NCBI GenBank assembly: GCA_024811115.1
Contig: JAKOGH010000429.1
Coordinates: 1-21,507, forward strand
Source of the DNA: Terana coerulea
Lineage: Eukaryota; Basidiomycota; Agaricomycetes; Polyporales; Phanerochaetaceae
DNA: 21,507 nucleotides
Direction of reading: 5' to 3'
In this document: one piece after another, positions 9,478 to 16,763 of the stretch
Position numbering within the stretch: position 1 is the stretch's first letter
How the letters are laid out: every line of letters begins with the position of its first letter
Program-made: the position numbers and the translations under genes
Notes under the pieces: model-generated
Told to the model about the DNA's origin: nothing
Databases searched by the model: none
What the model saw: the letters and a program-made list of their open reading frames with translations, nothing else

Positions 9478-9595
9478 AGCAGCCATGACATGACATGGGT
9501 GATGTGATGCGTTACCTTGTAAGGGATTTGTTTGCGCAAACCAAACAACGCGGAAAAATCGGTCGACTGCAGAATAATATGAAAGAGACTGTAGT
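9478..9595 (-). repeat. Right arm of inverted repeat (uninterrupted)
   Basis: This is a 118-bp reverse complement of the left arm, keeping the empty site TATTATTCTGCAG where the nested insertion entered the other arm. Confidence 0.78.
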
Positions 9596-10329
9596 ATTTT
9601 TGCCTGGCAGACAGCTATAGTCCTGAGTCCTGACCCCAAATATGTGGTGGATGATTACGTGCTTTCATCTCTATTTCGTCTAAATCAGCTCACCACGCTC
9701 GATTTGGGGAACCATCACTACTGTCGGATTACCAAATCGTTATTACACGACATCGCATTGGCGTGGCCGCAGTTGCGCGAGCTTCACCTAGGAGAGTTTT
9801 GTGACTCTCAGAGGCAAATGACTTCTCAAGGGGCGCAAGTTCTTCTCATGATCCAGGACCTATGAAGGTCCTTGTCGGACAAAATAGTGGAACTGGGCGT
9901 CTGTGCACTCGGACTCGGACTGGGCGCGTCAAATAGGGTCCATTAAGGTAAATTAACGGTAAATCTGCTTTATTTGTGCTAAATCCTGGACTCGTTCGTC
10001 ATATCTCACTCTTGTTCTCATACTCGCGCTCTTTCTGTCCCTTCTGTAAGGCTAATCGAGCTCAATATATGCTAATTTATATCATTTTACTGTGATTAGT
10101 GCTATTTTGTTCTCACGGGCGTCTTCCATCGTTGGAGGCCGGGGCACGTGACAAGCGGCTGCCAAAACGGGCGAAGAAACAAACATAGGTGGGCCCTCAG
10201 ATAAGTCACCTTCAGCAAACATTGTGAGAGTATCTGCCTGTTGCCATTCTCGATATTGATGGCAGTGTCAACCAGCCGAATGTTCTCGTATAGCGACTTC
10301 CAGTTCCACCGGCATATCCCGAGCGAGTT

Positions 10330-10378
10330 CGAGTTTCTGTAGACGCCGACGAGTTTCCGCGTAGACGCTGGCGAGTTT
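10330..10378. repeat. Short imperfect tandem repeat, about 20-22 bp unit
   Basis: Two and a partial third copy begin CGAGTTT and contain GTAGACGC (10330, 10350, 10372). They lie just upstream of the 93-bp duplication, in the same decayed gene. Confidence 0.5.
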
Positions 10379-10412
10379 GTTGCCTCCTACCAGTCCCAGT
10401 CGCTATCCTACT

Positions 10413-10598
10413 CATTAGGGCTCGTTAAGACTAATTATCTTTTTGATCGCCCAGTTTACTCGACAATTCCCAGCACCAGCATTTTGACCGCCATTGTCCC
10501 TCAAACATTAGGGCTCGTTAAGACTAATTATGTTTTTGATCGCCCAGTTTACTCGACAATTCCCAGCACTAGCATTTTGACCGCCATTGTCCCTCAAA
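10413..10598 (+). repeat. 93-bp tandem duplication, two copies
   Basis: Copy 1 (10413-10505) and copy 2 (10506-10598) begin CATTAGGGCTCG and end CCCTCAAA. They differ at two positions. The unit is 31 codons and is open in the frame leading into the F-box/LRR-like 3' part, so it would add a 31-residue repeat containing FDRPVYST. The high identity implies a recent event. Confidence 0.9.
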
Positions 10599-10882
10599 AG
10601 GACCTACTGCCTCTCATCACCGGTTGTCCACGACTCGAAATACTCGATGTCGCAGTTTACATACCAAAGACAGGCGACGTTGACCCGATTATCCACCCGC
10701 ATATGCATATAGAATCCGCTGTAGAGTAGCTTCACCTGCGTCCGCTGAACCTGTCCGAAACGCAGACAGCGTGGCGGCCGCGCTATGACGTCGCTGATTT
10801 TTTGGCCAATGTCTTCCCCGAGCTGAAATTATTCCTGTCGATTACACGGTGCGGGAATCCTGCAAAGTACTCAGTTGCATGA

Positions 10883-11360
10883 AGAACGAAGTGCTGGCCT
10901 CGCGTAGGGAGCAGAAGGTACACGCGTAGTGGGTGGACTCGGAGGCTCACCGGGAAAGTGGGTTCCTCTGACTTTTGTTCTAAGGACTGTGAGGTGTAAC
11001 TAATTCTAGTTTATACCTAGGTCTGTCCTGCAGTGCAGTAAAATATGCCGCACTCTGCAGGATTGTACTCGGGGAAGCATGCTTTGTTTTGGTATTGATC
11101 TTCGTCATGACAATATTTTCGTGTATGCCCTTCTTTATCACTAGTACTTGCCCTTGTTTTGCGAGCTACTTCATCTTTTCTCTTGCTCAAATCAATCTGC
11201 AGCCGGAGATGCACGTTTGGCCGAACAGAGATGAAGTAGCATATACCTCGGTGTATCCAGGTGCATGGTAATAAACCGCCGAACTAGCATTCCTCTGAGT
11301 ACGAACGTCCTTGATTGCACAGTTATCATGTATATACATAATACAAGGTTTCTCGGTATT
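10883..11360. other. Spacer with no recognised gene
   Basis: About 480 bp lie between the F-box relic and the 3' end of the dehydratase gene. Only short open frames without motifs are seen. It presumably includes the dehydratase 3' UTR. Confidence 0.55.
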
Positions 11361-12966
11361 CTACCACTCTCTCAACGATCCATCCACACCCACCCAAACT
11401 TCGTTCCTCCATGCTTTCTCTTGTGTATACTTCGACGAAGTCTCACGGACAAGTGCCTCGTTTATGACGATTCCCAGCCCAGGTCCTGCAGAGGCCTGCA
11501 TGAATAGTTTATTGACTATAAATGTGGAATGAGGCTGACCTGAGGGTGCCTCGATATATCCTTGAGCTATGGCGAAGACCGAGGGCTCGCTCAAGTACGT
11601 AAAGAGGTCTGCGCCTTGGTTGTAGTGAATCTAGTCACGATCAATCTCAAGTAAATCAATACAGGAAGGCAATGCGTACCTGCCAGCTCATCTCCTGTAT
11701 GACGACTGTATCCACAATTCAGACTGTAACAATTCTTTTGATAGATAAAATTCTCACAATTGGGAGCCGCAACATCCACCTGCAGACATGCAGCTAGCGC
11801 GATAGGACCGAGGGGACAATGAGGAGCGAGAGCGACATCGTAGACTTCTGTCAACGACGCTATCCGGTGAAGTTCGCTGATGCCTCCGCAATGAGCAACC
11901 TGGAGGCTCCCTAGTTAACGATATCTCGCATGAGACGCAGCCACGTACATCGGGCTGCGCGATGTCTATTGCCCGTCTTTCCAAGTAGGGTCGGAAGTCA
12001 TGTCTGGTGTAGAGTCGTTCACCAAGGGCGATAGGCGTCGATACCATCTGCGCCAAGTCCGCGATCTCTTCCGGCTGCGTTGGCAGAAGGGGTTCCTCGA
12101 TAAACATCGGCTGCAGCGGCTGCAGCAACTTGGCGAGCTGCTTTGCCATGCCTTTGTGCAGTCGTCCATGGAAGTCGACGCCGACGTCAAGACCCAGAGA
12201 GTGGACTTCCTTGACCCGAGCGACGGTATCAGTAAGAGTGCTCGGGGAGTCTATCCAGTCCACGGCGCCTTTAAGACAGGGTGAGTGCGAGTCGGAGGGG
12301 CAAACGGTCGAGGATGATAGTCACCAGTACCGTTCATCTTGACAGCAGTGAAACCTTGTGCTTTTCGTCTTGCTGCACCTTCGAGGACAGCTTGCGGATT
12401 GTCGCCGCCTATCCACCCATAAACTTTCAAGCGATCTCTCACTTTGCCACCGAGGAGCTGCCAGACGGGTACGCCGAGCTTCTTGCCCTTGATGTCCCAA
12501 AGGGCGATATCAAGTCCGGAAAGAGCGGACTGTAGTTGCGTTAAACCGGTCCCTTACTGAAGGCGTGACAAGTTTGTGGTACGGACCATCAGGACTGGAC
12601 CACCTCGGTAGAACCGAGAACGGTACGCATGCTGCCAAATATCTTCGATTCTGTCTCCGTCCCACCCGAGAAATGTCTCGCGCAGGGCTATCGACGCGCC
12701 TTCGACGGCTTCGGTATGGCCTATTTCTACAGTTCATTGACGTACGTATATCAAGAATTTTATGCACACGTACCTTCCAAAGAACTTTCGCCCCAGCCTA
12801 CAATGCCCCCTTCTGTTTCTATTCGGATGAATAACCATCTAGGCGGTAGACGGAATATCTGCAAGTACAAAATGTGAGAAGTTCATACTGTCTGATGTGA
12901 GATACGAAGTCTATAGCGATTGCTTACCTCAAAATTGGTAATCTTGCTCGAAGGCAGCTCAGACAT
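11361..12966 (-). CDS. D-galactonate dehydratase (enolase superfamily)
   Basis: Predicted to dehydrate D-galactonate to 2-keto-3-deoxygalactonate, a step in galactose/galactonate breakdown. Nine exons: 12928-12966, 12774-12858, 12587-12720, 12325-12529, 11949-12268, 11758-11899, 11680-11705, 11540-11630 and 11361-11485. All phases agree, giving 388 residues, near the 382 of E. coli DgoD. The eight introns are 49-69 bp; exon 7 is only 26 bp. Catalytic residues line up with DgoD at a constant offset of three: metal ligands D186, E212 and E238 (VDFHGR, FIEEP, ALGER), H188, H288 (APHCPLG) and E313 (QEMSWQ). The last intron (54 bp) is in frame, and splicing restores SGPGLGI. Start [13 protein letters not shown] is the ATG directly before the first donor. 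No frame break is seen, unlike neighbours. Related acid-sugar dehydratases share this fold, so substrate is inferred from the conserved residues. It is divergent from the p24 gene. Confidence 0.93.
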
Positions 12967-13444
12967 TTCTACGGGTAATCCTCGACGTAGTGTGCTGCAG
13001 TCGGTGAAGTGAACACCGCCATGCTTTTGTACGAGCCGCGGGACACGATGCCGCGATACGAGGCCCCATGTCAGCTGTCGCACCAATCGGACCGTCGACG
13101 ATGAAAATGTGTAGTGCGCGAGGTTGCAGGCATGCTGGAGATGGCGTCTAGAGCATAGTGCTAGCCTGTACCAGCTCACGATCTCCGAGTATCTCCTCTC
13201 TCCCCTGCTAGGTCAAACCGCTGTTCTTATGCAGGCCGTGCTGCTTCGGTGTTGTCGTGACCATTCCACTGCAGAGTGTATGAAGTAGGCTGAATATGAT
13301 GATGGTACTGGGAAGAGAACAAGCTTCTAGGCGCTCTACACCGGTTTCACCACGACCCACCACGTCTCAGCTCCCTAGCTGGCAGGCTATAGCCAACTTT
13401 GACCCCTTCTGGCCTAAGTTATCCTACTAGCCTCCTATTTCACA
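12967..13444. promoter_or_regulatory. Divergent promoter region, dehydratase and p24 gene
   Basis: These 478 bp separate two diverging start codons. No coding sequence is recognised and no clear TATA box stands out. It must hold the promoters of both genes; whether elements are shared is unknown. Confidence 0.5.
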
Positions 13445-14281
13445 ATGCTCGCCAGCTTACGGCCACAACATATACCTGCCCTGGTACTGTCGACGCTGCT
13501 GTTACTATGCACAGCACCCGTACACGCCATCAAGTTCGAGATTCAAGCAAACCGATACCCAGCAGCGAAGTGCATCTGGAACGCGGCTCACCAAAACGCA
13601 TTGGTCATTGTCACTGCGAATGTGGGACCAGGGGAGGGGCAGCGAACAGACATTGAGATTGTGGACTCTGGGCCGGAGAAGAACGTCTACTTGAGCAAGC
13701 GTGGTATCAAGGGCGAGTCGAGGTTCGCTATCACCGCGCACTCAGAAGAGGGAGACGTTGGAGTATGCTTCAAGAACTACCTGGATGTTGGTGAGTTGCA
13801 GAAGTTGGCCGCATGGTCTACTGGTGCTGAAACGTGGATTCTATAGCGGAGGGCGGCAAGCCCAAGTCGCGTGTCATTGACCTGGACGTGGATATTGGCG
13901 CAGACGCAGTCGACTACAAGTGAGTAGCTCCCTTAGAATATAGGTGGGAGTTGTGTCGAATGCGTTGTATTGCCAGTGCTATCGCCAACCAAGAGTCACT
14001 GTCCGCGCTTGAAACTGAAATGCGCAAACTCGAAGGAGTGGTGAAGGAGGTCGTGGACGAGATGGGGTACCTGAAAAAGCGGGAAGAGAGATTTCAGCTC
14101 ACAAACAGTCCGTCCCTCTCTTATTATCTACAGCACTGGTCGCTCACGAGCCCCTGCAGTGTCGACGAACAGCCGGGTCAAGAACTTCGCGTGGTTTACG
14201 CTCGGCACGCTCGTTTGCCTTGGCGTATGGCAAATATTCCATCTTCGCGCCTTCTTCAAACGGAAGTATCTCATCGACTGA
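13445..14281 (+). CDS. p24 family cargo receptor of COPII/COPI vesicles (ERV25-like)
   Basis: p24 proteins are type I membrane proteins that cycle between ER and Golgi and sort secretory cargo such as GPI-anchored proteins. Four exons: 13445-13790, 13847-13919, 13977-14107 and 14160-14281. Introns of 56, 57 and 52 bp join in phase, giving 223 residues. Residues 1-28 form a signal peptide ending near VHA. A GOLD domain follows with its cysteine pair (C43 in AKCIW and the Cys of VCFKN). A coiled coil spans roughly LSALETEMRKLEG to KKREERF, then comes one membrane helix (FAWFTLGTLVCLG) and a short tail, RAFFKRKYLID, carrying the FF and dibasic sorting signals. It looks complete. Assignment to the delta/ERV25 branch rather than EMP24 is from overall resemblance and is less sure than the family. 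Confidence 0.93.
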
Positions 14282-15053
14282 GGTTACTGGGGTATAAGGT
14301 GTTTGCGTGACGCTGTAGTGATATTTCACGTGATATCGATAATTTATCGTGTGCGGGTTCACTCGCGGCTGCGCAGCATTGCAGAATGTTCCTCCCCGGC
14401 CGCAAGCATGCCCCTCGCTGCCCTCCGTCTCGGCTAACCTCAATTCTCTCGTAGAGGCCAACTTTGGATCGGGAATTCAGACCGAACGTACGTGTCACGA
14501 CGTCGCAGACTGTTCCCACACTTAGCTCACTGCGTCGATATTAGTGTTCTATAAAGCTCGCTTGTTAAGCCTGTACGGCCGTGATCCGACTGCATTCGTG
14601 TGAAGTTACCCTTGAACAATATTTGCGACATGATTGGCCTGCTACCACAATGGCCGGTGGCCCATGCAGTGTTCGAGCTGTTGAGGTCTGTGCACCACTG
14701 CGACCATAGTGTCGATGGCCCGCGAACTTCTGTCGCTGATGGTCAATGGTGTGGCCCCTGGTTCACAAAAGCAACATGATCGATATCTGCATATCTTGTT
14801 GTATTGCCGTACTCAAATTCTTCACCGGCGGGCCCATGCACCACCGCCATCCGCCTCCATACTACGGCTGTGTCCTGATGGTCATGGGCGCCGCCCATTG
14901 TTCTCTTTGCTATCACGCAGTAGCGTGTGCTTTGACCTTCGGCAGTGGCTAGTGACCTTGCTACGCACATGGTCAAGAATTATTTGGCGATCGGCCTTTG
15001 TTATGCTGCTGAGTTATTGTTGGTCGGAAAACGCGTGACTTGCGCAGAATGAG

Positions 15054-15135
15054 TATATATACATCTCACCTGTCGCCAGGGTTCAGCACCATCTCATCCC
15101 TCTTTTCCTTCACTCTGGCGTTGCGCCTTCTTCCA
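15054..15135 (+). promoter_or_regulatory. TATA box plus CT-rich initiation block with no obvious gene
   Basis: TATATATA at 15054-15061 is followed 30-75 bp later by a strongly pyrimidine-rich block (about 15090-15135), the usual fungal core-promoter layout. The nearest downstream ATG (15170) opens only about 30 codons, so the transcript, if any, may be non-coding or a short-ORF RNA. Confidence 0.35.
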
Positions 15136-15394
15136 CCGTGGTCGTGTTAAACCTTATCAGCTCTGCGGTATGCACCTTGGTACGCGGCTGTCTGCTTTCG
15201 CAGTATACATAGCTGGAAACATTGCCTGGCCAATGTCTTCAGATATGTATATGCATGGTTGATGGCCGCTTAGAGCGGTGCATAGCGGAATTGGAGGGAC
15301 TTCCCTGATTCTAGCAGATCATATGTACCTATTTCCTACATTTCGTTCTTCGGACATTGTTCCAGTGTTAGATCGGGCAAGCATGAAGATTAGG

Positions 15395-15436
15395 TATTGT
15401 AGTAGAGATGGGGCTTCCTCTATCTCTTCTACAATA
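15395..15436. repeat. Hairpin with a 14-15 bp stem
   Basis: TATTGTAG (15395-15402) pairs with CTACAATA (15429-15436). After a T-T mismatch, AGAGAT (15404-15409) pairs with ATCTCT (15422-15427), with a 12-base loop. It is too AT-mixed for a typical intrinsic terminator and lies about 340 bp downstream of the orphan promoter. Confidence 0.55.
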
Positions 15437-15644
15437 TCCAGTCTACCACTGGCTCACTGCGGAACGTGTATGACGTTGTTCAGGCCAATTCTAGACTCCG
15501 AGCTTTGCTTCAAAGTGACTAGTGATTTCGATTACACCTTAATAATTCATTCGTCTTCACTACAGCGAGTATTTCATTCACACTTATTTACATACCAAAG
15601 TTTGAGAAGTCCTGTGTACTAGTGACTACGCATCCGCTTTCGGC

Positions 15645-15652
15645 GACGTCAC
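15645..15652. promoter_or_regulatory. CRE-like site upstream of gene C
   Basis: GACGTCAC, with a TGACGTC core on the minus strand, resembles bZIP/CREB-type sites and lies about 225 bp before the gene C ATG. Supported by sequence match only. Confidence 0.25.
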
Positions 15653-15663
15653 GGCGGGCCGGC

Positions 15664-15684
15664 CGCTCAGCGCTCAGCGCTCAG
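15664..15684. repeat. Three tandem CGCTCAG units
   Basis: Three perfect consecutive 7-bp copies sit within the GC-rich upstream region of gene C. Confidence 0.7.
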
Positions 15685-15875
15685 CGTGAGAGGAGGCCAC
15701 ATCCGGAGCGGCTTTCCCACTTAGGAAGCCGTACCGCTTGTGGCGTTACCGCCATGATGCCTACCCTGGGAGTGCTGCGCAGTGGCTGCGGGTATGCCCA
15801 ATTGTCCCATGCTCGCTGTTCCTGACGACTACCACGACCTCTAAACCGACATAACCGTCGTACTCGCTGCCCTCA

Positions 15876-16763
15876 ATGCTTTCCTCTCTATCTCCCACCA
15901 TCTGTGGCTCGTTCTTAGCTGAACTGGGGCTTGGTTCACCTTGCCGCAACAACGTCTCTCTCAGTCTGAATACCCACAGCCTGAAGACGCGAGACATCTC
16001 CGTCGTCAGCGCATCCAGCTTTATCATTGTCGTATCTGTCGGTTTCGTCATCCTGATCATGGTCTGCATCGGAAGTAGCTCGTACTACAGACACCGCCTC
16101 GCAAGCCAACAAGCGTCTCTACCTGACGGTCTCCTCCACACCCCTGAAGCGACCTCGTCTGTGGGATGTACGTGTGGAGACTACTCAGAGGGGTCTACTT
16201 GCAAGAAATGACGCTGGGTGGGAGCAATTCTCAGTGAGTAGATGGCGTTTTATCATGATGGTCTACATCCGCTCTGTTTGCGTCGTTTGGCCTCACACTT
16301 TGACCTCTAGCCTTTGGCAATGACAGTGCGGCCTGATGAGAGCACAGACACAGGAGTGAAACCCATTGGAAGGCGGAGGAGATCTGGAAGAAGAGGGCAC
16401 TTCGCTAGTGTCTGGTGCGTTACCCTGCATATAATCAGGTATCCCGCATGTAACTGACCTTACAAACCCGCACTTTCTTTCACCAATAGGTTCAAACCCA
16501 GTCGGAGAAATTCTATCCAAGAGGCCGCTGTATCCTCAGCTCCACCTCATGAACCGGCAGTGCCCGGCAAGACCGTCGAAGCAGAAGTTGCTATGCTCAT
16601 AGCCATGCCCTTTGCGCATTCCATACCGTCCATACATGGCTCAGAAAGCCGCTTGAACGCGAAGGATGCCCGTACCGCAATGCGGGACCCGTGGACGGCA
16701 TGTTCCGTAGGCACGTCGCGGATAGTCTACCACGGCAGAGGCACGGAGGACCTTCTTGCCTAA
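15876..16763 (+). CDS. Small single-pass membrane protein, member C of the unnamed family; one frame break
   Basis: Exons are 15876-16233, 16311-16414 and 16490-16763. Intron 1 (77 bp, GTGAGT...TAG) is phase 0 and intron 2 (75 bp, GTGCGT...TAG, branch ACTGAC) is phase 2, as in members A and B. The membrane helix is at about residues 45-67, followed by YYRHR. The frame then shifts: reading the C4 run at 16141-16144 as three bases gives LKRPRLWDVRVE. Exon 1 minus one base is exactly 119 codons, matching the phase-0 donor. Exon 2 opens with PLAMTV and ends in a split Trp codon, as in B. Exon 3 contains EVAMLIAMP and SVGTSRIV. Corrected length is 244 residues, against 245 for A. The N-terminus is less Ser/Thr-rich than in A and B, so the start is less certain. 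Function unknown. Confidence 0.68.

Larger units (their letters stand above)
8827..9595. mobile_element. Non-autonomous element with 118-bp inverted-repeat arms
   Basis: Once an internal insertion is removed, the left arm (8827-8847 plus 9073-9168) and the right arm (9478-9595) are reverse complements over about 118 bp. They differ by three mismatches, all transitions, and one T-run length difference. The arms end in ACTACAGTC and enclose a core of about 309 bp (9169-9477). No transposase is present. Long inverted termini with a short core suggest a non-autonomous DNA transposon (Mutator-like or foldback type). No clean flanking target duplication is visible (ATTTCCTGC before, ATTTTTGCC after match poorly), so class and exact ends are uncertain. 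It lies between the PRI1 promoter and a truncated F-box/LRR gene. Confidence 0.7.
9596..10882 (+). pseudogene. Decayed F-box/leucine-rich-repeat-like gene
   Basis: The sequence is open from the edge of the mobile element. It contains LTTLDLGNHHYCRI and AWPQLRELHLGEF (about 9680-9800), typical of leucine-rich repeats in Agaricomycete F-box proteins, then stops at 9863-9865. About 300 bp later recognisable protein resumes, with LLPLITGCPRLEILDV (about 10602-10650), then an in-frame TAG at 10727-10729, and continues in the same frame with LHLRPLNLSE and DVADFLANVFPEL to a TGA at 10880-10882. The N-terminal F-box is missing, apparently cut off where the mobile element begins. Between the pieces (about 9930-10110) the DNA is AT-rich and non-coding. 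F-box proteins recruit substrates to SCF ubiquitin ligases, but this copy cannot encode a full protein as read. The family call rests on LRR spacing and style, not on a search. Confidence 0.55.
14282..15875. other. 1.6-kb stretch without a recognised gene
   Basis: It holds p24 downstream sequence with a CACGTG-centred palindrome near 14329, a good-looking core promoter at 15054-15135, a hairpin at 15395-15436, a 7-bp triplet repeat at 15664-15684 and the upstream region of membrane-protein gene C. Open frames here reach about 110 codons but show no domain or splice-consistent extension. Confidence 0.5.

Noticed and set aside
14709..15038. Plus-strand open frame of about 110 codons and an antisense partner
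   Set aside because: No motif, the two strands are equally open, and the segment lies upstream of a TATA box rather than downstream.
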